From NCBI GenBank assembly GCA_023144005.1, contig JAGLGN010000036.1:1-39737 (forward strand): a stretch of 39,737 nucleotides of DNA. The letters run 5' to 3'. A model generated the notes under the pieces. It had not been told where the DNA came from and did not search any database. It saw nothing but the letters and a program-made list of their open reading frames with translations. This document shows positions 7,416 through 16,093 of the stretch, piece by piece. Source of the stretch: a bacterium (GTDB lineage Bacteria; AUK180). How positions within the stretch are numbered: position 1 is the stretch's first letter; each line of letters opens with the position of its first letter. A program made the translations under genes and the position numbers.

Positions 7416-8459
7416 ATGAAACGAATTTTATTTATTGCAATTTCCTTAATTCTGATCTTTTTTTCAGGTTGTGAGAAAGGTGGAATGGAGCCGCGCGCCA
7501 ATGGCAGTAAAGCGAAGAAAGTCAAGGTTGATGTAAGCGGGCCTGTACTGGACTTTTCCCAATTAGAGTATGATTTCGGCCAGATAAAGCCGGCGGAGAA
7601 AGTAAGGCACGATTTTAAATTTAGAAATACCGGCAAAGAGACCTTGAATATTATTAATATCCGTTCCTCCTGCGGCTGCACTACGGTGAAATTACAAAAG
7701 CGCGAATATGCTCCCGGAGAAGAGGGAGTGATAACAGCCTCATTTGACCCAAAGAATTTCCAGGGCGACACGGTGAAGACTATCTCAATAAAGTCAAATG
7801 ATCCTTTGAGAGAAACAATAGTTCTGAAGATAAAGGCGCATATTCTGGTGGATATTGTTGTTCGCCCGAAACTGCTGCATTTCAGAGATATGATAATAGG
7901 CCAGCCCCGCACTGTTAATATTACACTTCAGGGTGCCGAGATAGACAGATTTAAGATCAAAGAGGTCAAGGTCCCCGAGAAGTATCCCTTCTTTGAAACA
8001 AGTGTAGAAGAACTTACTAATTCCAAAAGGAGCATATACCATATCAAGGTCACATGCGATCCTGACGCGAATTCCGCAGAAACCTTCTCCGACCATATCC
8101 GGATATTTACGGATTCCAAGAAAAAGCCGGTAATTAATATTCCGGTGCGTGGTAGCGTGAAGGGAGAGATCAACTATGCGCCTTCCTCCGTTGCGGTGAA
8201 TTTTTCAAAGGGTGCATTTATCAACAGTACTATCAGTATCAAATCGCCGAATGTTTTTGAGATAGAAAATATTTCTTTCAAAGGTGAATCAGGTGCCTTG
8301 AAATACAAATTGATCACCCTTTCCGCGAGGCATAATTATTCGCTTCTGCTGTACACGGAAGAACCCTTGAACGAGACCATCAGGAGTACATTGATCATAA
8401 AGACCAGCAGTAAATTTCAAAGCGAGATCCGTATCCCGGTAAATCTCGTTAAGAGGTAG
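7416..8459 (+). CDS. DUF1573 domain lipoprotein
   Basis: A 347-residue exported lipoprotein: Lys-Arg start, hydrophobic stretch and lipobox FSGC (Cys19). The first domain (about residues 45-150) has the DUF1573 pattern: FSQLEYDFGQI, FKFRNTGKETLNI, SSCGCTTV, then YAPGEEGVITASFDP. These are Ig-like (ASH/MSP-type) beta domains common in Bacteroidota-like bacteria, with no defined biochemical role. The rest is beta-rich, probably two more Ig-like domains. It lies between ackA and dnaE with 1-2 nt gaps, so it is co-transcribed with housekeeping genes. Function unknown; cell-envelope location is the safe inference. Confidence 0.85.
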   Translation: MKRILFIAISLILIFFSGCEKGGMEPRANGSKAKKVKVDVSGPVLDFSQLEYDFGQIKPAEKVRHDFKFRNTGKETLNIINIRSSCGCTTVKLQKREYAPGEEGVITASFDPKNFQGDTVKTISIKSNDPLRETIVLKIKAHILVDIVVRPKLLHFRDMIIGQPRTVNITLQGAEIDRFKIKEVKVPEKYPFFETSVEELTNSKRSIYHIKVTCDPDANSAETFSDHIRIFTDSKKKPVINIPVRGSVKGEINYAPSSVAVNFSKGAFINSTISIKSPNVFEIENISFKGESGALKYKLITLSARHNYSLLLYTEEPLNETIRSTLIIKTSSKFQSEIRIPVNLVKR

Positions 8460-8460
8460 G

Positions 8461-11400
8461 ATGGGTTTTACTCACCTTCATCTTCATACGGAATTTTCAC
8501 TCCTTGACGGCGCGATCAAAATAAAGCGATTAGCGCAATATCTGAAGAAAAACAACTTCGATGCCTGCGCCATAACCGATCATGGAAATATGCACGGCGT
8601 ATTGACCTTTTACAATGAGATGCGAGCCGAAGGTATCAAGCCTATCATCGGCACGGAATTCTATTTGAACCCAGAGGATAACCGAATAAGCGAAACCAAT
8701 AATTTTCACATGACCGTTCTCGCAAAGAATTTTCAGGGTTATCAGAATCTGTCGCTCTTGTCCTCTCTCTCGTATCAGCGTGATGAGAAGAGACGGCATT
8801 TTTACCGCAAGCCCAGAATAACTTTTCAGGACCTTCAAGAACATCATGAGGGCCTTGTCGTGCTTTCCGGATGCCTCGGCGGTAGTCTTGCCCAATTTGT
8901 TGTAAATGACAGAATTGATCTTGCGAAGGAATACATTACAGAAAAATTTATTCCACTCTTCGGCGAAGATTTCTATATTGAGATCATGCGGCACGGCATT
9001 GATGATGAAGAGACCGCGCTTAAGGGCTTGAGAGAGCTTTCCAAGGAATTTTCTATTCCAATGGTAGCTACGAACGACGCCCATTATCTTACCCGCGAAG
9101 AGGGAATTTTTCATAATATACTTCTCTCAATTCAAATGAAAAGGGATTTTTCTGACAAGATAAATGACCTGGGCCAGAAACCCACTGAGGCTGATATCAT
9201 GCGTGTTATCAAGGCCTTTGACCGCTCTTTGGGCCCGGAGCCGGAATTTTATGTCAAGACCGAAGAAGAAATGAGAAAAACATTTGCCGAATTTCAAGAA
9301 GCTGTTGATATTACATCTGATATAGCGGATAAATGTAACTTGGAACTACCCTCTGACAGGCCCTGGGCAATGCCCGCATACGATCTCCCTGCCGGATACG
9401 CGGAGAATGGCGCTTCAGCGGGATATTCAAAACTTCTCAGAGAGATCTGTGAAGATAGTATTAAGGTGAAATACAAAGGTGCCTCCAGGGACAAACTGAA
9501 CGAGGTGCAAGAGCGCTTCGAGCATGAATTCAAGATAATTTCCGAGAAGAACTTTGCCCAATACTTTCTTATCGTCAGGGATTTTATTATATTTGCTCAT
9601 GATTCCGACATACCCATCGGCCCCGGCCGAGGGTCGGTTGTCGGTTCTCTGGTAGCGTACCTCTCTGATCTGATCGAGGTTGACCCTCTTGAATACGACC
9701 TCCTTTTTGAAAGATTTCTTAATCCGGAAAGAACCAGCTTGCCCGATGTGGATCTGGATGTCTGTCAAGCCAGCCGCGATATCCTGATCCAGCATATAAG
9801 AGACAGCTATAATAAGGGTTCGGCCAAACTTGAAGAGCAGCATGTGTGTCAGATCGCGACCTTTCAGGTAATGAAAACAAAACAGGTAATTCGGGACACC
9901 GGAAGGGTTCTCGGCATACCTTTGAGCTTAGTCGACAAGGTGTCAAAGCTGATCAGCGGAACGGGCGAGGCCGAATTGGAAGATGCATTGAAGGTCGATC
10001 CCGCAATAGGCCGCGTTTTCGATGAAACGTCTTTGACCAAATTGTGGCTGAAGGCCTCCAAGAGCCTTAAAGATCTTGTTAGAAATAATAGTATTCACGC
10101 CGCCGGTGTTGTTATTTCGGATAAGCCGCTAGTTGAATATACGCCGCTTTTTTATTCATCCAACGGGGACCTGGTATCTCAATTTCAGATGACTGATATA
10201 GAGAACGCGAAGCTTGTAAAATGGGATATTCTAGGATTGAAAACCCTGACGGTCCTTCATGAGGCCTCTAAGTTGATAAATAAGGACCGTTCGGATTTTG
10301 TACTGAATGAGGTTTCTTTTGACGATAAAAAAACATATGAGATGCTGGCATCCGGAGATGTTCAGGGCGTGTTCCAAATGGAATCTTCTACCGGTATGGC
10401 AAATGTTATTAAAAGGATAAATCCTCAGAGATTAACTGATATTATCGGTGCCGGTGCCCTTTTCCGTCCGGGCCCGCTGCGCGCCGGCCTGGCAGATAAG
10501 TACATAGAGAATAAACGAATGTGGGAAGCCGGTGATAGTGCCAAGGTGAAATCGGCGATACCATTTGATCTCGGAGATATACTTGATGATGCTTACGGGA
10601 CTATGATCTTCCAGGAGCATATAATGAGGATCTCACAGCGTCTATGCGGCTTCAGTCCGGTTGAAGCGGATGTTCTGCGAAAAGCCGTGGCAAAGAAAAA
10701 GGGCGACACCCTCATGAAGATGAAGAGCCAGTTCATTCAGGGTGCCATTGATAACGGCGCTTCCAAAAAGGATGTAGAGGAGCTTTGGGAACAGATAGAG
10801 AAATTCGCGGAATACGCATTCAATAAATCACACGCTACCGCTTATGCCTATTTATCGTATTGGACCGCGTATTTGAAAGCCAATTATCCCGTGGAATTTT
10901 TTACGGCTCTGATAAATAAAGAGAAGGACTTCGAGAAAAAGAATGTTTATTATGAGAACGCTTTTCATTTCTCCATAGACATTCTCCCTCCGGATGTAAG
11001 CAGGAGTTTTAATGATTTCACCCCCGAAGGCGAAAATATCAGATACGGAATGGGCCATATAAAGGGTGTTTCGAGTAAATTTATCGCCGACCTTGTTGAA
11101 GAAAGAGAACAAAACGGCCTTTTCTCAGATATTTTCGATCTGATGAAGAGGGTCCCTCATGACAATCTTAACCGCGGCAATCTTGAAACTCTGATCAAAG
11201 TCGGTGCCTTTGACAGTCTAGGGGTAAACAGAAGCACCCTTTCTGACGGAATAGAGAAGATTATAGAGTATGGAAAAAAAGTGCGGCAGCAGGAAGCCAG
11301 CCGTCAAATGACATTATTCTCTTCCGGCAGCGGCAGCATAGACCCGTATGCCGATCTTAAGAATTTAAAGAGGGTCGAGGATTTTGAGACCACGGATAAA

Positions 11401-12054
11401 TTGAGATACGAAAAAGAATTTCTCGGATATTATTTCTCTTCACATCCGATATCGCAGTACCAGCATTACTTTGACTGGTTCCCTGTGAAGGAGATCATGT
11501 CGGTGGGCGAATTGGCAGACAGGGAAGAGGTGCACATAGTCGGAGTTCTGACGAAAGTGAAGAAGTGCTTCAATAAGAGAAAGGAAATATATCTGAAATT
11601 CATCGTTGAAGATCTCTCCGGTTCCGTAACATTGAATATCTATCACAGGAATTACAGGGAATTAAGTGATCAGCATGGTATGGAGCTTAAGGAATATTTC
11701 GACCAATTGATCTATACACCGATGATCTTCCTTGTTGGGAGAGGCCTTGTCGAAGGGGAGCGTACTTGCCGCCGTTTCTATCAGGTGGAAGAGATCTGGG
11801 GGCTTTTTGACAAGGGGGTTCTGATAAGCATCCCTCACGACGATCTGAAAAAGGTGACCAATAACATTGGAGCCCTTAAGAGTTTCTTTGAAAAACATCA
11901 GGGGCCCCTTCCAGTGAAAGTCGAGATTGAAAATACGCCGATTTATGGTAAAATAACCATAGACTTTGAAAAGAAGTACGGACTGAAGATAAGCAAGGAG
12001 GTTTATGAAGACTTTAAAAATAATTTTCCCGATCTTAATATTACTGCTATTTAG
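8461..12054 (+). CDS. dnaE: DNA polymerase III alpha subunit
   Basis: A 1197-residue replicative polymerase of the C family, DnaE1 type. The N-terminal PHP domain (about 1-280) keeps its metal-site motifs HLHLHTEFSLLDG, ITDHGNMHG and VATNDAHYL, so intrinsic proofreading is possible, unlike the degenerate PHP of E. coli. The palm catalytic aspartates are in PDVDLDV (D431, D433) and KWDILGLKTL (D589). The fingers region includes VFQMESS and FRPGPLRAG. Helix-hairpin-helix and OB-fold segments follow (IVGVLTKVKKCFNKR). The start abuts the DUF1573 gene, and the 3' end overlaps the next gene by 50 nt. Confidence 0.95.
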   Translation: MGFTHLHLHTEFSLLDGAIKIKRLAQYLKKNNFDACAITDHGNMHGVLTFYNEMRAEGIKPIIGTEFYLNPEDNRISETNNFHMTVLAKNFQGYQNLSLLSSLSYQRDEKRRHFYRKPRITFQDLQEHHEGLVVLSGCLGGSLAQFVVNDRIDLAKEYITEKFIPLFGEDFYIEIMRHGIDDEETALKGLRELSKEFSIPMVATNDAHYLTREEGIFHNILLSIQMKRDFSDKINDLGQKPTEADIMRVIKAFDRSLGPEPEFYVKTEEEMRKTFAEFQEAVDITSDIADKCNLELPSDRPWAMPAYDLPAGYAENGASAGYSKLLREICEDSIKVKYKGASRDKLNEVQERFEHEFKIISEKNFAQYFLIVRDFIIFAHDSDIPIGPGRGSVVGSLVAYLSDLIEVDPLEYDLLFERFLNPERTSLPDVDLDVCQASRDILIQHIRDSYNKGSAKLEEQHVCQIATFQVMKTKQVIRDTGRVLGIPLSLVDKVSKLISGTGEAELEDALKVDPAIGRVFDETSLTKLWLKASKSLKDLVRNNSIHAAGVVISDKPLVEYTPLFYSSNGDLVSQFQMTDIENAKLVKWDILGLKTLTVLHEASKLINKDRSDFVLNEVSFDDKKTYEMLASGDVQGVFQMESSTGMANVIKRINPQRLTDIIGAGALFRPGPLRAGLADKYIENKRMWEAGDSAKVKSAIPFDLGDILDDAYGTMIFQEHIMRISQRLCGFSPVEADVLRKAVAKKKGDTLMKMKSQFIQGAIDNGASKKDVEELWEQIEKFAEYAFNKSHATAYAYLSYWTAYLKANYPVEFFTALINKEKDFEKKNVYYENAFHFSIDILPPDVSRSFNDFTPEGENIRYGMGHIKGVSSKFIADLVEEREQNGLFSDIFDLMKRVPHDNLNRGNLETLIKVGAFDSLGVNRSTLSDGIEKIIEYGKKVRQQEASRQMTLFSSGSGSIDPYADLKNLKRVEDFETTDKLRYEKEFLGYYFSSHPISQYQHYFDWFPVKEIMSVGELADREEVHIVGVLTKVKKCFNKRKEIYLKFIVEDLSGSVTLNIYHRNYRELSDQHGMELKEYFDQLIYTPMIFLVGRGLVEGERTCRRFYQVEEIWGLFDKGVLISIPHDDLKKVTNNIGALKSFFEKHQGPLPVKVEIENTPIYGKITIDFEKKYGLKISKEVYEDFKNNFPDLNITAI

Positions 12055-12736
12055 CTGCACTATCGCTGGCAGTACAGAATTCAAGATCATCAATTCTCCC
12101 ACCGCTTTTTTACTTGAGAATTCAGAATTTTTTTCTCAATTACAATTCGAGGACAATGGGAATATACGTTTCGAAGCCGAGATCGGCGCTTTCAATTGGA
12201 TCGAAATGGGCATATCGATGCTCCTTGAGAACATCATCGGCAGCGATTCAGTGAGCGTGGATATCCCCCAGCCATATGTTGCCGTGAAATTGTTGACCCC
12301 TTCAATGGGCGCTCCGTTTTACATGAAGATAGGATGGGACGGAAAGGATATTCTACCTCAATATCCTGCCTCGCTGAGCTCCAGCCGCCGCGGGTTGTTC
12401 TTATCCGCGACCTGGCATTTTCAGGATGATAAGAAAGAGTATGGAACTATCACAACCGGGTTTCACAGTCCATTCATAGAGGAGAATTATATAGGGATTT
12501 ACCTTTCCGCAAATCTTTATATGACAAAACTTCTCACATTATATTTTGTTTTAGATGATGCTGCCGGATTTTTTATATCAGACACAGAACCATTTAATTG
12601 GACGGATTTTGTTCAGGGCGGCCCCGGAATAAAGCTGAATATGAATAGAAACTGGGGCCTGGGCCTGCAGTTTCTCTTTGACGGCAGAGGCAACTTCTAC
12701 CGTTACTTTTTTGTTCACTTTACCAGATGGTTATAG
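12005..12736 (+). CDS. Exported beta-barrel-like outer-membrane protein
   Basis: A 243-residue protein I cannot assign to a named family. It has a signal peptide (MKTLKIIFPILILLLFSC, then TIAGS); LFSC could be a lipobox, so lipidation is possible. The mature part alternates polar and hydrophobic residues and is rich in Gly and aromatics, ending FVHFTRWL, as expected of a small outer-membrane barrel. AAGGAGG (11995-12001) precedes the ATG by 3 nt, so it is translated from inside the dnaE 3' end, with which it overlaps by 50 nt in another frame. It is followed by accA after 12 nt. Function unknown. Confidence 0.7.
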   Translation: MKTLKIIFPILILLLFSCTIAGSTEFKIINSPTAFLLENSEFFSQLQFEDNGNIRFEAEIGAFNWIEMGISMLLENIIGSDSVSVDIPQPYVAVKLLTPSMGAPFYMKIGWDGKDILPQYPASLSSSRRGLFLSATWHFQDDKKEYGTITTGFHSPFIEENYIGIYLSANLYMTKLLTLYFVLDDAAGFFISDTEPFNWTDFVQGGPGIKLNMNRNWGLGLQFLFDGRGNFYRYFFVHFTRWL

Positions 12737-12748
12737 GGAGAAGATAAT

Positions 12749-13705
12749 ATGAGCTTTAAGGAATTGCCATTTGAAAAACCTTTGAAAGAGATACGGGAGA
12801 AGATCAATGCGCTTCAAAATTCTACTGATTCCAACTCGCCTGCCACAAAGGCGAAGATCACCCGATTGGAAAAAAAGTTAAAAATCCAGTTTGAAAATAT
12901 TTATAAAAAATTAGCCCCATCCGATGTGGTTAAAATAGCCCGTCATCCGGATCGTCCGTATACCATGGATTATATTAGAAATATCGGTGATGATTTTATA
13001 GAATTGCACGGCGACCGGCGATTCAAAGATGACCCCGCAATGGTAGGTGGTTTTATTACCATCGGCCCGCATAAGCTGATGATCATCGGCCAGGAAAAGG
13101 GAAGGGACATTGATGAAAAGCTTTATCGAAATTTCGGCAGCGCTAATCCTGAAGGTTATAGGAAGGCCATACGGTTGATGAAAATAGCTGAGAAATTCAA
13201 CCTTCCGATCCTGACCTTTATAGACACCCAAGGCGCGTATCCGGGAATTGGCGCCGAGGAGAGAGGTCAGGCGGAAGCCATTGCCTACAATCTCAGAGAG
13301 ATGTTTAAGCTTAAAACCAGAACAATGTCTATCGTATTGGGCGAGGGCGGTTCCGGCGGTGCCCTGGGAATCGGTGTCACGGACAAAATATTCATGCTGC
13401 AATACGCCACTTATTCAGTTATCTCTCCCGAAGGCTGCGCCTCAATTCTCTTTCGGGATGCGAAAAAAGCGGATATTTCAGCAAAAGCCCTCAAACAAAC
13501 ATCCTCGGACCTTATGGGATTCGGTATAATCGACGGTATCATCCCAGAACCGCTGGGCGGTGCCCACAATGATCCGAGTGAGATATACTCCACCCTAAAA
13601 AGTGTGATCATCGATGAATTTAACAAGTTAAAGAAACGCTCTGTAAATGTTCTGATGAAAAAGAGGCTCAATAAATACAGGAGTATCGGCGTTTACTCTG
13701 AGTGA
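12749..13705 (+). CDS. accA: Acetyl-CoA carboxylase carboxyltransferase subunit alpha
   Basis: A 318-residue subunit of the carboxyltransferase that moves CO2 from carboxybiotin to acetyl-CoA, giving malonyl-CoA for fatty-acid synthesis. The N-terminal helical region (PFEKPLKEIREKI) and crotonase-fold core are typical: FIELHGDRRF, GQEKGRD, NPEGYRKAIRLM, FIDTQGAYPGIGAEERGQ, GEGGSGGALGIG and SPEGCASILFRD. Length matches the family (about 320). The partner accD is not in the window. The ribosome site is GGGAG. The stop codon overlaps a spurious GTG start for pfkA. Confidence 0.95.
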   Translation: MSFKELPFEKPLKEIREKINALQNSTDSNSPATKAKITRLEKKLKIQFENIYKKLAPSDVVKIARHPDRPYTMDYIRNIGDDFIELHGDRRFKDDPAMVGGFITIGPHKLMIIGQEKGRDIDEKLYRNFGSANPEGYRKAIRLMKIAEKFNLPILTFIDTQGAYPGIGAEERGQAEAIAYNLREMFKLKTRTMSIVLGEGGSGGALGIGVTDKIFMLQYATYSVISPEGCASILFRDAKKADISAKALKQTSSDLMGFGIIDGIIPEPLGGAHNDPSEIYSTLKSVIIDEFNKLKKRSVNVLMKKRLNKYRSIGVYSE

Positions 13706-13712
13706 TCCCTTC

Positions 13713-13717
13713 GGAGG
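13713..13717 (+). promoter_or_regulatory. Ribosome binding site deciding the TTG start of pfkA
   Basis: GGAGG with 5 nt before TTG at 13723. An upstream in-frame GTG (13702) overlaps the accA stop and has no such site. Confidence 0.7.
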
Positions 13718-13722
13718 CAAAT

Positions 13723-14688
13723 TTGAAAGAAAAGAAAATCGCTGTTTTGACTAGCGGGGGAGATTCTCCCGGAATGAATGCTGCAATAAGGTCGATCGTC
13801 CGCGTAGGTATTGATAACGGCTTGAAGGTCTATGGTGTGCGCTGCGGATATAAGGGTCTCTTCGAAGGGGATTACTACCGTCTTTACTCAAAGGATGTAG
13901 CCGACAAGATCATGCAGGGCGGCACCTTTCTGGAAACATCCCGATTCCCCGGTCTGCATGAGGATGATATTCAGGCCGAGGTCGCCAGAAAGGTCAAAGA
14001 ATTCGGATTTGGCGCGGTCTTTGTAATCGGTGGAAATGGCTCTTTGAGAGGCGCTCATGCTCTCTCTGCACATGGTATGTCATCTATCGTACTCCCCGGC
14101 TCCATAGATAATGATATTGCCGGAACCGAGATCTCCATAGGCGTGGATACCGCCTTGAACACAATATTATTCGCAGTTGACCGGATCAAAGATACTGCTT
14201 CCTCACATGAGAGAACATTTATTGTCGAGGTCATGGGCCGGCACTCCGGCTGGCTCGCTCTGATGGGGGCTATTGCCACCGGTGCTGATGAAGCCATAAT
14301 TCCGGAGTGCACATTTGACCTGGATGCCCTTGTCAAGAAGATCGAAAAACGTCGAGAAGATGGCAAGAAGAACACGATCATTCTGGTTGCCGAAGGCGCG
14401 ATGAGCGGTACTGTTTTGATGGAAAAACTACAGGGCAAGATACCTTATGAAGTACGCTTGACCATTCTTGGGCATATTCAGCGCGGTGGTTCTCCCACTG
14501 CGTATGACAGGATACTTGCTTCGCGTTTGGGGCGTTATGCGGTTGAGCAATATATGATGGGAAACAGAAATATCCTCGTTGGTTTTTCGGGGATCGCCCA
14601 GACGGTACTGCCTTTAGAAAGGGTGGTAAATATGGTCAAGCCCGCATCGACGGAGGACTTGAAGACGGTAAGGTATCTGTCCTTATGA
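13723..14688 (+). CDS. pfkA: 6-phosphofructokinase
   Basis: Phosphorylates fructose 6-phosphate at C1, the committed step of glycolysis. It has 321 residues from a TTG start, the usual PfkA length. Motifs are LTSGGDSPGMNAAIR (residues 9-23), SRFPGL, GGNGSLRGA (103-111), GSIDNDI (catalytic Asp), VEVMGRHSGWLAL and LGHIQRGGSPTAYDR. The residue matching E. coli Gly104 is Gly106, which predicts ATP rather than PPi as donor. The preceding residue, Asp103 in E. coli and normally conserved for magnesium binding, is Asn105 here. The stop overlaps folP as ATGA. ATP-dependence is an inference from one position. Confidence 0.92.
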   Translation: MKEKKIAVLTSGGDSPGMNAAIRSIVRVGIDNGLKVYGVRCGYKGLFEGDYYRLYSKDVADKIMQGGTFLETSRFPGLHEDDIQAEVARKVKEFGFGAVFVIGGNGSLRGAHALSAHGMSSIVLPGSIDNDIAGTEISIGVDTALNTILFAVDRIKDTASSHERTFIVEVMGRHSGWLALMGAIATGADEAIIPECTFDLDALVKKIEKRREDGKKNTIILVAEGAMSGTVLMEKLQGKIPYEVRLTILGHIQRGGSPTAYDRILASRLGRYAVEQYMMGNRNILVGFSGIAQTVLPLERVVNMVKPASTEDLKTVRYLSL

Positions 14689-15833
14689 AATATCAGATCC
14701 TGAAAGCCGGCCTTGAGGATATACGTCACTTTCTCAGAGACAGGATCAAAGTGGATGAGGAGGTTGTGGATTATATGTCCTTGAAGGCGATCGCCCTCCC
14801 TATATGGGTCAAATGTGTCCCAACTCCGGTCGCCCTGATCCTTAAGCAGGAAATGCTGTCGGTCGGTGCCGACGCCGCCATTCCATCAACTTCCGTATCA
14901 AAGAGAAATGAATGTGAGGATATCCTGCTTCTGGGTAGCCTGCATCACTATAAGAAATTGAACAATAAACTCAAATTGCAGGTCATGGGACTTTCGGATC
15001 TGGGAGAACAGATCTTAAGATCATCCGAGCATTTTGTGGCGGCATATTACCGTAAGACAGAAATTATGGGTGTATTAAACCTTACCCCCGATTCGTTTTA
15101 TGACGGCGGGGCGAATATTTCTATCGAGAAAATGAGGAAGAAGGTATTGGAAATAGAGAAATATGCCGATATCATTGATATTGGCGCCGAATCTTCGCGG
15201 CCCGGCTCAGCACCCGTTTCCGCTCAGGATCAGATCGCCCGCCTGACGCCGTTCTTTGAGATCAAGAAACGATTTGAGATACCCGTATCCTTGGATACGC
15301 GCGATTATGAAGTATTCCGCCATTTTAAGGACCGTATTGATATTCTGAATGATATTTCAGGAGTTTCGGATCACGCTACCGCAGAACTTCTTGCTGAAAC
15401 GGAACATGATATCGTGATAATGCATATGAAGGGCACGCCCGAGGATATGCAGGATAAGCCGGAATATGATGATGTTATCGATGAGATCTTGAATTATTTT
15501 GAGCAGAAGCTGCTTTTTTTCGAGAAATTGAATGTGAGAGCATCACGTATTATTCTGGATCCGGGTATCGGTTTCGGAAAGAAGTATGAGGATAATATCA
15601 GGATTTTGAAGCAGATCGATGCCTTCAAACAATTCGGCAGCCGCATTATGATAGGGCATTCAAATAAATCATTTATGAAGGATATTTACAAAGAGGAATA
15701 CGAAGAGAAAAGGGAGTTAGGCACACTTGGTATTGCCGCATATCTATTCATGAAAAAGATCGATATAATAAGGATTCATGACACTTCCTCCGTCAGAAGT
15801 ATTTTTCAGGCGCTGAATGCGCTGGACAAGTGA
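14685..15833 (+). CDS. folP: Dihydropteroate synthase with N-terminal extension
   Basis: Condenses p-aminobenzoate with hydroxymethyldihydropterin diphosphate in folate synthesis. The TIM-barrel domain begins near residue 126: MGVLNLTPDSFYDGG, DIGAESSRPG, VSLDTRDY, ILNDISG, VIMHMKGTPEDMQ, LDPGIGFGK, GHSNKSF and RIHDTSS. At 382 residues it is about 110-125 longer than the usual enzyme (about 270-280); the extra N-terminal segment has no motif I recognise. The usual SRK signature of the C-terminal loop reads SNK (N327, K328). Start and pfkA stop overlap by 4 nt. It is the last gene of the block begun by ispH. Confidence 0.9.
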   Translation: MKYQILKAGLEDIRHFLRDRIKVDEEVVDYMSLKAIALPIWVKCVPTPVALILKQEMLSVGADAAIPSTSVSKRNECEDILLLGSLHHYKKLNNKLKLQVMGLSDLGEQILRSSEHFVAAYYRKTEIMGVLNLTPDSFYDGGANISIEKMRKKVLEIEKYADIIDIGAESSRPGSAPVSAQDQIARLTPFFEIKKRFEIPVSLDTRDYEVFRHFKDRIDILNDISGVSDHATAELLAETEHDIVIMHMKGTPEDMQDKPEYDDVIDEILNYFEQKLLFFEKLNVRASRIILDPGIGFGKKYEDNIRILKQIDAFKQFGSRIMIGHSNKSFMKDIYKEEYEEKRELGTLGIAAYLFMKKIDIIRIHDTSSVRSIFQALNALDK

Positions 15834-16039
15834 AGCGGATAGCTTCACAGTGGACCCAGTGACCCAGTAGCCCAGTGGAACAGTGGGAAGTGAACAATTG
15901 GGAAATGAGCAATGAACAATTATAGGATAGGATAAGAAGAAAGTCTTATCTCGGATGGTATTTCTCAACTTGGAACCTTGAACCTTTCAACTTTTGAACA
16001 ACTCATTAGGATGTATATTAATATACCCTATGAAAAAAC
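15834..16039. repeat. Intergenic microrepeat tract
   Basis: No gene. The sequence is built of degenerate 7-9 nt units: CCCAGTG-like units (about 15850-15890), GAACAATTGGGAAATGAG-like units (about 15892-15920), and TTGGAACC/TTGAACC/TTTCAAC units (about 15970-16000). A 7-bp inverted repeat, GATAAGA/TCTTATC (15931-15950), has no T-tract and is not a convincing terminator. Confidence 0.6.
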
Positions 16040-16068
16040 TTGACAATTCAGAATATTAGGATTATAAT
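16040..16068 (+). promoter_or_regulatory. Consensus promoter for the TonB receptor-PorV-surface protein unit
   Basis: TTGACA (16040-16045), a 17-bp spacer and TATAAT (16063-16068): an exact match to the sigma-70 consensus. Its -35 box coincides with an open-frame TTG, showing that coding starts later, at 16094. Confidence 0.85.
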
Positions 16069-16081
16069 ACATTATCATTTT

Positions 16082-16087
16082 AGGAGG
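16082..16087 (+). promoter_or_regulatory. Ribosome binding site for the TonB receptor GTG start
   Basis: AGGAGG with 6 nt before GTG at 16094, directly followed by Lys-Lys and the signal-peptide hydrophobic core. Confidence 0.75.
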
Positions 16088-16093
16088 TGTGTA

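Noticed and set aside
15840..15900. CRISPR-like array in the CCCAGTG repeats
   Set aside because: Units are 7-9 nt and degenerate, with no constant spacer length and no cas genes.
15931..15950. Terminator after folP
   Set aside because: A 7-bp AT-rich stem with no T-tract on either strand.
16040..16093. N-terminally longer TonB receptor starting at TTG 16040
   Set aside because: The extension overlaps the -35 and -10 boxes and the ribosome site, and would bury the signal peptide.
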